DNA of 64,000 nt from Streptosporangium roseum DSM 43021 (GTDB taxonomy: Bacteria > Actinomycetota > Actinomycetes > Streptosporangiales > Streptosporangiaceae): contig NC_013595.1 in NCBI RefSeq assembly GCF_000024865.1, positions 4,588,001-4,652,000 of the forward strand, written 5' to 3'. Both the position numbers and the translations under genes were made by a program. Positions 9,817 through 18,286 of the stretch are shown piece after piece (within the stretch, counting starts at the first letter, position 1; every line of letters starts with the position of its first letter). Below the pieces are notes generated by a model, which did not search any database, was not told where the DNA came from, and saw only the letters and a program-made list of their open reading frames with translations.

Positions 9817-9884
9817 GAGAGGTGGCCAGGGCGGAGAGGTGGCCAGGGCGGAGAGGTGGCCAGGGCGGAGGGGCGGCCGGGGCT
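9817..9884. repeat. 17-bp tandem repeat
   Basis: GAGAGGTGGCCAGGGCG occurs three times perfectly at 9817-9867, then once in degenerate form to 9884. It is preceded by two copies of a related GAGGGGCGGCCGGGC unit (9782-9816). Purine-rich minisatellite in the leader of the deaminase gene. Confidence 0.85.
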
Positions 9885-9954
9885 GAGGGGCGGAGAGGCG
9901 GGAACGCGGCCGTGGCTATCATGGCGTTGAAGATCACTTTTGGGGGAGGCCATC

Positions 9955-10434
9955 GTGGCGGACGACACCGACCTGCGGCACCTGCGCCGCTGCGTGGAAC
10001 TGGCGACCGAGGCCCTGGAGGTGGGCGACGAGCCGTTCGGCTCCGTGCTCGTCGCCGCGGACGGGACCGTCCTCGCCGAGGACCACAACCGCGTGGCCTC
10101 CGGCGACCGGACCCGCCACCCGGAGTTCGAGCTGGCGCGCTGGGCGGCGGCGAACATGACCCCAGGGGACCGGGCGGCGGCGACCGTCTACACCTCCGGG
10201 GAACACTGCCCGATGTGCGCCGCCGCCCACGGCTGGGTCGGGCTGGGCCGCATCGTGTATGCGAGCTCTTCGGAACAGCTTTCATCCTGGCTCGCCGAGC
10301 TGGGGGTTCCCGCACCTCCGGTACGGACCCTGCCGATCCGGGAGGTCGTCCCCGGCCTCGTGGTGGAGGGGCCCGTTCCCGGCCTCGCCGAGCAGGTCCG
10401 CGACCTGCACCGCCGATTCCACGGCTCGCCCTGA
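9955..10434 (+). CDS. CMP/dCMP-type nucleoside deaminase
   Basis: Zinc-dependent deaminase of the cytidine deaminase superfamily, acting on a free base, nucleoside or nucleotide. Zinc ligands and proton shuttle are visible as HPEFE (a variant of HxE) and the CPMC motif in GEHCPMCAAAH. GTG 9955 was chosen because GGGGGAGG lies 5 bp before it; a TTG at 9940 would start inside that ribosome site. 159 residues is a normal length. The HPE variant also occurs in guanine deaminase-like members, so the substrate (cytosine, guanine or another) is open. Confidence 0.8.
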   Translation: MADDTDLRHLRRCVELATEALEVGDEPFGSVLVAADGTVLAEDHNRVASGDRTRHPEFELARWAAANMTPGDRAAATVYTSGEHCPMCAAAHGWVGLGRIVYASSSEQLSSWLAELGVPAPPVRTLPIREVVPGLVVEGPVPGLAEQVRDLHRRFHGSP

Positions 10435-10445
10435 GAGGCGGGCGC

Positions 10446-10724
10446 CGTGTCGACCTCGCCTGCCGCATCGGCCGCGGCCTGGACCCGCTGGAGCGGACGC
10501 TCCCACGTCCCGTCCGCCGACCAGAGCCGGTGCCGTTCATGGACGGTCTTCCACGGACCGAGCCGTTCGGGCAGGTCATGCCTCTGAGCACTGGTCCGCA
10601 CCCGGTGCGGAATCCCGTCGATCGCCTGCCGGTGATCACGCCACCTGCCGCAACGCCCGTTACCGGCCGGCAGGAGGGGCCGCAGGCGTTCCCACCCGGC
10701 ATCCGCCAGATCTCCCCGCCCCAT
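10446..10724 (-). pseudogene. Truncated IS5-family transposase N-terminus
   Basis: About 92 residues beginning MGRGDLADAGWERLRPLLP and running through DHRQAIDGIPHRVRTSAQRHDL, GPWKTVHERHRLW and VQAAADAAGEVD. This is the N-terminal domain typical of IS5-group (insertion element, DUF4096-like) transposases of actinomycetes. Similarity stops near 10448 and the catalytic DDE part is missing. No intact end sequences were found. It lies between the deaminase gene and the sigma factor gene and marks an old insertion followed by deletion. Confidence 0.75.
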
Positions 10725-10754
10725 GTCCGCAACAACGACCAGGGCACCGGCTAG

Positions 10755-11675
10755 TCACATGATCGGCCGGACAGGTCCGCCCTCCCGCACCCACGGCCGC
10801 AGCTTTTCCGGATTGCGGACCGCCCAGATCCGGGTGACGCGGCCGTCGGCGACATCGAACGAGGCTACGGTCGTGACGGCGCCGGCATGCCGGGCCACCA
10901 GGCCCGGCACACCGCTGACCGACCGCTCCAGGAGTTCGAGCCCCGGAGCCTTGTCGGCGATGGCGACCATGTACTGGGCGATGCGCGCACCGCCTTCGAT
11001 CGGGCGTAGGACGGTACCGACCATGCCGCCGCCGTCGGCGGTCATCACGGCGGCCGGGTCGAGGAGGTCGACGAGGGCCGCGATGTCCTTGGTCTCCCAT
11101 GCCTCTTTGACATGCCGCACCGTGTCGGCCTGCCCGGCCGCCGTCACCGGAGCCTGTGCGACGCGCACCCGCCGACGGCCGGACGCCGCGAGCTGCTTGC
11201 AGGCCGCAGGGGTCCGGCCGAGGATGTCGGCGATCTCGGCGAAGGGGTATCGGAAGACGTCGTGCAGGACGAACGCCACCCGCTCGGCGGGTGTCATCGA
11301 CTCCAGGACGACGAGGAAGGCCATGGTCACCGATTCGTCCAGGACCATCTGGTCGGCGGGGTCGGTGCCATGGCTGTGGTCCCACTCGGCGTGGTCGGGC
11401 AGCGGGTCGGGCAACCACGCGCCGACATAGCGTTCACGCCGGGCCCGCGCCGAGCCGAGCACGTCCAGGCAGATGCGGCTGGTCACCGTCGTCAGCCAGG
11501 CGCCGGGGGACACGATCTCGTCCTGCCGGCTTCGTGGCAGCGCGTACCAGCGCGCGTAGGCCTCCTGTACGGCGTCCTCGGACTCGGCCAGTGAACCGAG
11601 CAACCGGTAGGCGACATTGATCAGCTGGCGTCGCTCACCGGCCATCTCATCGATGCTCGTGCCGGCCGTCCCCAT
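10755..11675 (-). CDS. ECF41 (SigJ-type) RNA polymerase sigma factor
   Basis: Extracytoplasmic-function sigma factor with region 2 (LINVAYRLLGSLAESEDAVQEAYARW, about residues 18-43, whose DAVQE is the region 2 signature) and region 4 (TPAERVAFVLHDVFRYPFAEIADILG, about 130-155). A C-terminal SnoaL-like extension of about 100 residues replaces a separate anti-sigma factor. The segment WAVRNPEKLRPW near the end matches the conserved NPDKL-type motif of the ECF41 group. ECF41 genes usually sit beside a gene they control; here the divergent small membrane protein at 11776 is the nearest candidate. ATG 11675 is preceded by GGAGG about 10 bp upstream; an internal ATG follows at codon 11. Confidence 0.92.
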   Translation of the reverse strand: MGTAGTSIDEMAGERRQLINVAYRLLGSLAESEDAVQEAYARWYALPRSRQDEIVSPGAWLTTVTSRICLDVLGSARARRERYVGAWLPDPLPDHAEWDHSHGTDPADQMVLDESVTMAFLVVLESMTPAERVAFVLHDVFRYPFAEIADILGRTPAACKQLAASGRRRVRVAQAPVTAAGQADTVRHVKEAWETKDIAALVDLLDPAAVMTADGGGMVGTVLRPIEGGARIAQYMVAIADKAPGLELLERSVSGVPGLVARHAGAVTTVASFDVADGRVTRIWAVRNPEKLRPWVREGGPVRPIM

Positions 11676-11775
11676 GCTCCCGACCGCCTCCTCGCCTTAC
11701 CTTTCGCGGGCCCGCGTCGTCGGGCTGGTGAGACCTTATCGATTTACCGCCCCCGGGCGGAAAGGGGACCGTGGC

Positions 11776-12138
11776 ATGGCTACCCAGGCGACGGCACAGC
11801 GCCGCTTCTCGTTTCTGCAGATCGCGATCACCCTGCAGACCTTGACCATCTTCCTTCAAGCGGTCTCCGCCGGACTGCTGCTGACCACGTCCTACGGAGA
11901 GACGCTGCACAGCGCCGGAGCCCGCGTGATGTACGGGGCGTCGATACTGTATGTGCTCGCGGCGGTGCTGGCGTGGAAGCCGGGCGGCGGCTCGCCCCGG
12001 CCCGTCTGGCACGCGTCCGGCTTCCTTGTCCTCGCCTCGGTCCAGGTCGTGCTCGGCATCGCGCACATACCGTCGGTTCATCTCCCCCTGGGCGTCCTGA
12101 TGTTCGGACTGAGCGTGCTGGCGCTGGCGCGGCGCTGA
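11776..12138 (+). CDS. Small four-helix membrane protein
   Basis: A 120-residue hydrophobic protein with about four membrane segments (near residues 12-32, 45-65, 76-96 and 100-118) and short charged loops. No enzymatic motif is visible. It lies head-to-head with the ECF41 sigma factor gene, 100 bp apart, the position of a typical ECF41 target. ECF41 partners are often carboxymuconolactone decarboxylases or DoxX-like proteins; this one is closest in appearance to a DoxX-like or unnamed integral membrane protein. ATG 11776 follows GGGG at 8 bp. Confidence 0.7.
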   Translation: MATQATAQRRFSFLQIAITLQTLTIFLQAVSAGLLLTTSYGETLHSAGARVMYGASILYVLAAVLAWKPGGGSPRPVWHASGFLVLASVQVVLGIAHIPSVHLPLGVLMFGLSVLALARR

Positions 12139-12300
12139 AGTCCGATGCGGGGGCATGCAGGGATCGGCTGGGGCCTGCCTGGCCGATCAGGCCGCGTCAG
12201 GGGCCCCGCTCGCCTTCTGTGCTGGTGAGCGGGGACCGGCGCGTCGGGATGCGTGCGGAGGAGGGCATGCGAGCTTGTGGAACTCACAGCCCAACGCGTC

Positions 12301-12339
12301 CGCGGCCGCGAGGTCGAAGTGGAACACCTGCACGCCCAC
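12301..12339 (-). repeat. Copy A of a 39-bp diverged repeat
   Basis: About 79% identical (31 of 39 bases) to 13122-13160, in the same orientation. Read on the minus strand both copies resemble a gene start: AGGTGG, then codons for V-x-V-F-x-x-D-L. The two flank the DinB-like gene and may be remnants of a duplicated small gene. Nothing else was recognised in 12139-12415. Confidence 0.5.
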
Positions 12340-12415
12340 CTAATGATCACTTGCGCAGTCCTGACGAGAGTCGCCGACCAGGCTCTCGCCTGTCTCGGTC
12401 CCCGAACCGCTCACC

Positions 12416-12943
12416 TCACCCCGAGGCGGCCCGCAACAGCCGGAGCTGTCCAATCTCAGTGACGTTCTTCATCAGCTCGGAATTCACCCAGGCGACCAAG
12501 TGGGCGACGGTGTGCTCGGAGTCCTTTGGCCACGGGAAGGGGGGCGCCGGGGCATCCAGGTCGGCGTCCGTAAGGCGATCCAGCATCGCCAACCAGTCTT
12601 CACGGAGGCTGCGCAACCACTCGACGGCACTCGTTCCATCACCCGGCCAGGTGATCTCGGTCCTGTCCCGAGGCTTGTGTCCCTGAGCGTGATCGATGGT
12701 CACGCTCCACCACCAACCGATATGCCAGCTCACCCAGCCGATGGTGGGAACCGGGACGGGATCAGGCTCGGTCTCCGCCCAGTCGGGCACCCATGTTCCC
12801 GTGGCGTCAGGGCGCACAGTCCAGCAAAGAGCGGCGGGTTCCCACAGGAAGTCCGCGGGTTGCAGTCGTTCCAGGTGGTAATCGAACAGCGACCAGGTGA
12901 AGTCGAACTGCCAGCGCAGCAGCTCGCATCGGGATACATGCAT
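12416..12943 (-). CDS. DinB-like four-helix protein
   Basis: A 175-residue protein of the DinB/mycothiol-dependent maleylpyruvate isomerase-like superfamily: helical, with LLRWQFDFTWSLFDYHLERL at the N-terminus, a central VSWHIGWWW segment that supplies a metal-binding His, and HTVAHLVAWVNSEL near the C-terminus with the second His. Members bind a divalent metal and often transfer or use mycothiol; the actual reaction is unknown. The ATG at 12943 fits the fold's N-terminus, though its ribosome site is weak and upstream starts add unlikely sequence. Confidence 0.72.
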   Translation of the reverse strand: MHVSRCELLRWQFDFTWSLFDYHLERLQPADFLWEPAALCWTVRPDATGTWVPDWAETEPDPVPVPTIGWVSWHIGWWWSVTIDHAQGHKPRDRTEITWPGDGTSAVEWLRSLREDWLAMLDRLTDADLDAPAPPFPWPKDSEHTVAHLVAWVNSELMKNVTEIGQLRLLRAASG

Positions 12944-13121
12944 TAGCTGATCATGACGGGCCGTCACTCCGCTTGGAAAGCCATTATCCGGGTGATGGGC
13001 CGGAGCGCCATCCGACGGCCTGCTCCACCCGTTCGCTGCCGACCGCACCGGGACGACCTGAAGCACCACGCATCGCGATCACTTCCTTGATCCGGAAAAG
13101 GGCATGCGGTCTGGTAGAACG

Positions 13122-13160
13122 CGGCCATTAAGTCGAGGTCGAACACCTTCACGTCCACCT
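13122..13160 (-). repeat. Copy B of the 39-bp diverged repeat
   Basis: Partner of 12301-12339. On the minus strand it could start a short frame (MDVKVFDLDLMAAFYQTACP) that degenerates within about 60 codons. No function assigned. Confidence 0.5.
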
Positions 13161-13196
13161 GCCCCGTGCCTCGAAGCCCGCCGCGTCATGACCCGC

Positions 13197-13871
13197 TCAG
13201 CCGGTGCGCGGCGCGACCGCGCACAGATAGGTCGATTCCACCAGCAGTTGCGCTGTCAACTTGACCCCGGTCAGATTCTCGGCCAGTGCGAAGACGGCCC
13301 CAGTACGAGCCGCTACGTCGTCAGTGGCGACGAGCTTCTCTGGTCCGTCGTTGTCCTCCAGATCAAACCCCGCCCGCCGCATGGCATCCACCGCTCCGTC
13401 GGGATCGCTGCCATACCGATCGGAAGCGAAGGGGGGCTCGAACGTAAGGCGTATCTCGCCGTCCTCCACGCAGCAGAAGCGCTTGACCGCGTTGACGTTG
13501 CGGAAGTGAGACACCAGCCGCGTGCCGGCCGACAACGGCTTGATGATTTCCCGGGTTACTCCCATAAAGCCGTTGGGCTCGACGACGAGGCACCAGCCTT
13601 CGACCGCCACGGCTCCGAAGAAGTGGTCACCCCAGGTGCCGTAGGGACCTGGACCACAGGAAGCGGCGCTGTTCAGATCGTCAAAGTTCATGCGAGAAGG
13701 AACGTTGTCCATCCAGTCGCCGACTTGCGTCACAACCTCCTCAGTCCGGGCATCCAGTCGCGCCACGACGTCCTCGGGACGCAAGCCCTCAACCAAGGTG
13801 AAGCAGTACGCCTCCCACAAGCTCGGAAATCCCTCATGGAACCAGACGTAGTCAGCTGCCGTCGCGATCAC
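13197..13871 (-). CDS. DUF6461-like protein
   Basis: A 224-residue soluble protein beginning with an aromatic-rich segment (YVWFHEGFPSLWEAYCFTLVEGL), followed by VVARLDA, a central GTWGDHFFGAVAVEGWCLVVEPNGF, and SHFRNVNAVKRFCCVEDGEI. The W-F, E-A-Y-C and G-W-C-L-V-E-P-N-G pattern matches what I know of actinomycete DUF6461 proteins, often found singly or in tandem with unknown function. No catalytic motif or signal peptide is seen. The family assignment is from memory of the pattern. Confidence 0.7.
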   Translation of the reverse strand: MIATAADYVWFHEGFPSLWEAYCFTLVEGLRPEDVVARLDARTEEVVTQVGDWMDNVPSRMNFDDLNSAASCGPGPYGTWGDHFFGAVAVEGWCLVVEPNGFMGVTREIIKPLSAGTRLVSHFRNVNAVKRFCCVEDGEIRLTFEPPFASDRYGSDPDGAVDAMRRAGFDLEDNDGPEKLVATDDVAARTGAVFALAENLTGVKLTAQLLVESTYLCAVAPRTG

Positions 13872-14091
13872 GTCCCCATGCTGCCAGGGCTGACCGACAG
13901 AGCGGTCATGCGCAAGGCAACTTGCTCGAATGCCGATCCGACTCCTCCAGCCGCTTCCTCAGTCCGGAAAAGCAGAGCGTGGGCAACCGACGACAAAACC
14001 GCAAAAAATGGGGTCTTTCCTGCTCGGGCGGGGCCGAGAGCCTGGGGAAGTGGCAGGGGCCGCGACCGCGGCGAGATCCGCCGGACAGGCC

Positions 14092-14961
14092 TTAGCCGGA
14101 GAGGCGTTCGAGGAGGGCGAACCGCTGGGCGAACGCGGACATCTCCTCGTGTTGCCGACCGGGTTCGGTGGCGGTGGCGCTCACGACGACGCGGGTCACA
14201 CCTTGCGCGGCGAACGCCTCGACCTGGTCGGCGGTCATGTCGATCGGCCCCGATCGCGTGTACTCCAGAGTTCCCGGGTCACGGCCGGCTTCGACGGCGG
14301 CCGACCGGGCGATGTCCATCTGGATGGCGCGTTCGCCCGGATCGAGCGCGCCGCCAGGGAAGTAGCCGTCGCCGCGCCGGCCGGCGCGGCGTGCAGCCGC
14401 CCGGCTCGATCCACCGATGTGGATCGGCAGGCGGGTCGCCCCGTGCGGCTTTGGAAATTGGCACAGGCCGTCGAAGGTGAAGAACTCCCCGTCGAAGCTG
14501 ACGCCGTCTTCACCGCCGGCCCAGAGCAGCCGCATCACGTCGATCGCCTCGTCGGCACGACGGCCGCGGGTGCTGAAGTCGACCCCCATCGCCCGGGCCT
14601 CACCAGGTAGGGAACCGAGCCCCGCGGTCAGCAACCGCATCCGCCCCTTGGACAGGACGTCGACGGTCGCCAGGCGCTTGGCGAGGACCACCGGATGGTG
14701 GTACGGCAGCAGCAGCACACCCGTCCCCAGCAGGATCCGCCGCGTAGCCGCGGCGACGAAGCTCAGGCAATCGAGCGGATCGAAGTACGGCAGCGCCGGC
14801 GGGAGCTCGAAGCGGCCGACCGTCGCACCGGGATACAGCGCGATGTGCTCGGGCACATACAGCGACTCGAAGCCGCAGTCCTCGGCGTGCTGGGCGTAGG
14901 CCACGATCTTGTCGGGGTCGATGCCGTGGTAGGGCGTGCTGTAGCTGATTCCGAACTTCAA
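14092..14961 (-). CDS. LLM-class F420-dependent oxidoreductase
   Basis: Luciferase-like TIM-barrel oxidoreductase, probably using coenzyme F420. Recognisable parts are KFGISYSTPYHG at the N-terminus, CGFESLYVPEHIAL, RILLGTGVLLLPYHHPVVLAKRLATVDVLS (about residues 75-104) and LGSLPGEARAMG. I chose the TTG at 14961 because AGGAG stands 5 bp upstream and the product then begins exactly at the first strand of the barrel. The upstream in-frame sequence to 15066 is Ala/Pro/Arg-rich and unlikely to be translated. Substrate unknown. A candidate promoter lies at 15082-15110. Confidence 0.85.
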   Translation of the reverse strand: MKFGISYSTPYHGIDPDKIVAYAQHAEDCGFESLYVPEHIALYPGATVGRFELPPALPYFDPLDCLSFVAAATRRILLGTGVLLLPYHHPVVLAKRLATVDVLSKGRMRLLTAGLGSLPGEARAMGVDFSTRGRRADEAIDVMRLLWAGGEDGVSFDGEFFTFDGLCQFPKPHGATRLPIHIGGSSRAAARRAGRRGDGYFPGGALDPGERAIQMDIARSAAVEAGRDPGTLEYTRSGPIDMTADQVEAFAAQGVTRVVVSATATEPGRQHEEMSAFAQRFALLERLSG

Positions 14962-15081
14962 TGTCACTCCTACGGTCGCCCGGGCGATGAATGGCCGGTC
15001 GCCGGCCGGCACGGCCGGTGCCGCGGAGTCATCGCGACCCCGCCACCCGCCGACGACCCCTGCCACCCGGCTGTCATGGTC

Positions 15082-15110
15082 ACGCTAGAACCTTGTCACC
15101 GGCGTCAAGG
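15082..15110 (-). promoter_or_regulatory. Candidate promoter with imperfect dyad for the LLM gene
   Basis: CCTTG-N10-CAAGG (15091-15110) is a 20-bp dyad with 16 symmetric positions. It overlaps TTGACG (minus, 15103-15108), and TAGCGT (15082-15087) lies 15 bp downstream. The dyad resembles MerR-family operators in style, but the spacing does not follow the 19-bp MerR rule, so this is tentative. Nothing else was recognised between 14962 and 15282. Confidence 0.35.
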
Positions 15111-15282
15111 CAACCCGCGCCCGGCCGACGACCGTGGAGAGCGGCCGATCCGGCCGCAGCGCGCACGCTGCGGCCGGCCCGCACGGAGGGGCGGATCCGG
15201 CCGCCGGCGATCACCAAGCCCCGTGCGGGCCGCGCGGCCTGTTCCTGCTGCCGCGCCCGCCGGCCCGATCGGCGGAGGTGGG

Positions 15283-15684
15283 TCACGCCGTTCCGGCCGA
15301 CTCCAGAACCTCCAGGTAGTGCCGGTTGTACATGACGCCCAGGATGTTCCCGAACGGGTCGGTCACGGAGGCGGTGACGAACCCCTCGCCGCGCTCAATG
15401 GGGGCCTGGTGCTCCTTGGCCCCCATGGACAGCAGCTTCTCGAAGGCCGCTGTCACGTCGTCGACATGCCAGTACACGATGGCGCCGGCCGGGCCGGCCA
15501 CTGAGCCGTCGGGCGCGTAGCGGCTGTCGATCAGGCCCAGTTCGTGCTGGTAGTCGCCAAGACGGAACTCGGCATAACCCGGCCGTTCGAAGTAGGGGGC
15601 GATGCCCAGCAGTTCGGTGTACCACTGCTTCGCCGCCGCCAGATCGGCCGCCCAGAAACTGACGGTGGTGAGTCCTCGCAACAT
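15283..15684 (-). CDS. VOC-family (glyoxalase/bleomycin-resistance fold) protein
   Basis: A single vicinal-oxygen-chelate domain of 133 residues: LTTVSFWAADLAAAKQWYTELLGIAPYF at the start, AEFRLGDYQHELGLID in the middle, AIVYWHVDDVTAAFEKLLSMGA, and VTDPFGNILGVMYNRHYLEV at the end. Metal ligands of the fold (His in QHELGLI, His in YWHVDD, Glu in YLEV) are plausible. ATG 15684 follows AAGGGG at 6 bp; an upstream ATG at 15741 is less likely. It is divergent from the WYL regulator gene, which probably controls it. Substrate unknown. Confidence 0.85.
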   Translation of the reverse strand: MLRGLTTVSFWAADLAAAKQWYTELLGIAPYFERPGYAEFRLGDYQHELGLIDSRYAPDGSVAGPAGAIVYWHVDDVTAAFEKLLSMGAKEHQAPIERGEGFVTASVTDPFGNILGVMYNRHYLEVLESAGTA

Positions 15685-15765
15685 CTGTGTCCCCTTCGCA
15701 GCCGCGGATACCGGTCGGTTGCCGCTGGTGTGGTGCGTCATGGGGGAAACATTACGGGTCCTTGT

Positions 15766-15780
15766 GGAACCTACGGTTCC
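15766..15780. promoter_or_regulatory. Candidate operator between VOC and WYL genes
   Basis: GGAACC-TAC-GGTTCC is a perfect 6-bp inverted repeat with a 3-bp centre, 24 bp before the WYL regulator ATG and 82 bp before the VOC start. The position suits control of both divergent genes by the WYL protein. Confidence 0.45.
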
Positions 15781-15803
15781 TCAATGCCTGGCAGACTTCA
15801 GGA

Positions 15804-16757
15804 ATGTTGGAAACCTCGGTCAGGCTGCTGCGCCTGCTGTCGTTGCTGCAGGCACGGCCCGACTGGTCGGGCGCCGAACTGGCCGACCGGCTGGAGGTGA
15901 CGACCAGAACCGTCCGCAACGACATCGAACGGCTGCGCATCCTGGGCTACCAGGTCCAGTCGACCACGGGGACGGCCGGCGGCTACCGGCTGGGTGCCGG
16001 CGCGGCCCTGCCGCCGCTGCTCCTCGACGACGAGGAGGCGATCGCGGTCGCTGTCAGCCTGCACGCCGCCGCCGGCGGCACCGTGACCGGCATCGAGGAG
16101 ACCTCGCTGCGTGCGCTCGTCAAACTTCAGCAGATGCTGCCCTCGCGGCTGCGCCACCGGATCGAGGCGGTGGGCGCGGCCACGGTCTCGGTGGCCGGGC
16201 GCGGCCCCACCGTGAGCGCCGAGACCCTGGCCACGATCGCCGCCGCCATCCGCGATCACGAACAGCTGCGCTTCGACTACAGCGGTCACGACGGGACGGC
16301 GAGCGAGCGCGCCGCCGAACCGCACCGCCTCGTCTACACCGGGCGGCGCTGGTACCTGCTGGCCTGGGACAACGATCGCCGTGACTGGCGGACCTTCCGC
16401 GCCGACCGCATCCGCCCGCGCACCCCGAACGGTCCCCGCTTCACCCCTCGACAGCCGCCGGGCGGCGACGCCGCCGTACACGTCATGCGCGGGGTCGGCT
16501 CGAAGGCCTGGAAGCATCAGGCCCGCGTGCGGCTGCACGCCCCCGTCGAGACGCTCGCCGAGCGGCTCACCCCGGCGGCAGGTCTGCTGCAGAGCGTCGA
16601 CGAGCACAGCTGCGTCCTGGAGACCGGCGGCGACTCCCTGCACGAACTGGCGGCCTTTCTGGGCAGTCTCGACGTCGCCTTCACCGTCATCGAACCCCCC
16701 GCGCTCCGCAATCTCCTGCGCGCTCTCGCCGACCGCTACGGAGCCGCGACCCGATAA
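15804..16757 (+). CDS. HTH-WYL transcriptional regulator (YafY/DeoR-like)
   Basis: N-terminal winged helix (SVRLLRLLSLLQARPDWSGAELADRLEVTTRTVRNDIERLRILGY, about residues 4-48), then GGYRLG, a WYL domain in the middle (PHRLVYTGRRWYLLAWDNDRRDWRTFRADRI, about 170-200) and a C-terminal extension. WYL domains sense nucleotides or other ligands. 317 residues is typical. ATG 15804 gives the correct start of the HTH; in-frame sequence upstream is not family-like. Likely represses or activates the divergent VOC gene. Confidence 0.9.
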   Translation: MLETSVRLLRLLSLLQARPDWSGAELADRLEVTTRTVRNDIERLRILGYQVQSTTGTAGGYRLGAGAALPPLLLDDEEAIAVAVSLHAAAGGTVTGIEETSLRALVKLQQMLPSRLRHRIEAVGAATVSVAGRGPTVSAETLATIAAAIRDHEQLRFDYSGHDGTASERAAEPHRLVYTGRRWYLLAWDNDRRDWRTFRADRIRPRTPNGPRFTPRQPPGGDAAVHVMRGVGSKAWKHQARVRLHAPVETLAERLTPAAGLLQSVDEHSCVLETGGDSLHELAAFLGSLDVAFTVIEPPALRNLLRALADRYGAATR

Positions 16758-16764
16758 CGGCTGA

Positions 16765-16880
16765 GCCGTCTCCCGGCCCCGGCGCCCGCCGTCTCCCGGC
16801 CCCGGCGCCCGCCGTCTCCCGGCCCCGGCGCCCGCCGTCTCCCGGCCCCGGCCCCGGCGCCTGCCGTCTCCGGGGCCGGG
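16765..16880. repeat. 23-bp GC-rich tandem repeat
   Basis: GCCGTCTCCCGGCCCCGGCG followed by CCC recurs at 16765, 16788 and 16811, then in an expanded copy at 16834-16862 and a partial copy to 16880, immediately after the WYL gene stop. Between 16881 and 17323 I see no convincing gene; a TTGACA hexamer at 17018-17023 could belong to a promoter for the hydrolase gene. Confidence 0.85.
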
Positions 16881-17323
16881 AGTTCGGTGTCCCCGTTGGC
16901 GGCCTCCCCGCCGGCCGTCGAGCCCGGGCAGGGGAGGGGCGCCGGTCTCCTGTGCCTGGTCATGACGCATGCCGGCAATGCGCCTGGTCACGACGTGTAC
17001 CGACAACTAAAGCAGTCTTGACAATAAAAATCATCGGTGAGATCGTTGGCACATGTGATCGGGGACCCGGTCACGGCCGATCAGCTGTCATGCGAAAGGG
17101 CGCGGCGATGACTCCGAAGCTCGCGACACCTGGCGCCGAGGCGGCCGTCGCGCCCTCCGAGACGACCGCGCGGCCCCGAAGGGCGCTTGCCGGCCTGCGG
17201 CACCGCCGTGGCCCGCGCGGTGATGCCCGCCCGGGGCCGGGCTCGGCGGCGGTGGCCCTCGCTGACGGCAGCGCACTCCCAGCATCGAATGTCCGACGAC
17301 CCGCACGAACGGAAGACCGATTC

Positions 17324-18214
17324 ATGAGCACCGTAGTCTCGAAAGACGGCACCACCCTCGCGTTCGACCGGATCGGTGAAGGGCCGGCGGTCATCCTGGT
17401 CGACGGTGCGCTCTGCCACCGGTCCTCCGGACCGAACGGACCGCTGGCCGCGCTGCTGGCGGAGCGGTTCACCGTGTACACCTACGACCGCAGGGGCCGT
17501 GGCGACAGCGGTGACACCGCTCCCTACGCTGTCGAGCGTGAGGTCGAGGACATCGAAGCCCTCATCGCGGAGGCCGGTGGATCGGCGTTCGTGTACGGCA
17601 TCTCCTCCGGTGCGGCCCTCGCGCTCGAGGCGGCCGAGCGCGGTCTGGCCATCAGCAAGCTCGCTCTGTACGAGGCGCCGTTCATCGTCGACGACAGCCG
17701 CCCTCCCGTGCCGCAGGACTACCGGGCCCAGATCTCCGATCTGCTCGCGGCCGGCCGGCGGGGCGACACCGTCAAGTACTTCATGCGGAGAGCTGTCGGC
17801 CTCCCCGCCGTCGTCGTGGCCATGATGCGGTTCATGCCGGCCTGGGCGGGGCTCACGGCCGTCGCGCACACCCTCGCCTACGACGCCGCCGTCATGGCCG
17901 GCACCCAGTCCGGGAAATCCCTGCCTGCCGGCCGGTGGGCCTCCGTCACGATGCCCACGCTTGTGGCGGCCGGCGGGAAGAGCCCCGGGTGGATGCACAG
18001 CGCGATGGCGGCCGTCGCCGACGCCCTCCCCGACGCCCGGCGCCACACCCTGAAAGGCCAGACTCACATCGTCAAGCCGCAGGCCCTCGCCCCGGTGCTG
18101 ATCGACTTCTTCGCCGGCTCCGGGTGGTTCTCCGCGCAGGGGCCGGACCGGATCCCGGCGGCGGGCCTCCCGGGAGCCGGTGGGCAGCAGGTTTCCGGCG
18201 GGCGGCCCCGGTAG
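17324..18214 (+). CDS. Alpha/beta hydrolase
   Basis: Cytoplasmic alpha/beta-fold hydrolase of 296 residues. The oxyanion-side strand reads PAVILVDGALCHR, the next strand FTVYTYDRRGRGDSG, and the nucleophile elbow is GISSG (about residue 92). The expected catalytic His sits in GQTHIVKPQ near residue 246. The short C-terminal extension is Gly/Pro-rich. ATG 17324 follows GGAAG at 8 bp; in-frame sequence upstream (from 16952) is low complexity and does not extend the fold. Esterase, lipase or dehalogenase activities are all possible. Confidence 0.85.
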   Translation: MSTVVSKDGTTLAFDRIGEGPAVILVDGALCHRSSGPNGPLAALLAERFTVYTYDRRGRGDSGDTAPYAVEREVEDIEALIAEAGGSAFVYGISSGAALALEAAERGLAISKLALYEAPFIVDDSRPPVPQDYRAQISDLLAAGRRGDTVKYFMRRAVGLPAVVVAMMRFMPAWAGLTAVAHTLAYDAAVMAGTQSGKSLPAGRWASVTMPTLVAAGGKSPGWMHSAMAAVADALPDARRHTLKGQTHIVKPQALAPVLIDFFAGSGWFSAQGPDRIPAAGLPGAGGQQVSGGRPR

Positions 18215-18273
18215 CCCCCGTCCTCCCGCTCCCGCCCCTCGGGCGATCTCGGGGTGCCGGGCCGGCGGGTGCG

Positions 18274-18286
18274 TAGGCTGGCCTCG
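18274..18286 (+). promoter_or_regulatory. Probable -10 element giving a leaderless transcript
   Basis: TAGGCT at 18274-18279 stands 6 bp before the GTG start of the next gene and no ribosome-binding sequence is present. This is the spacing of leaderless actinomycete promoters. Confidence 0.5.
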
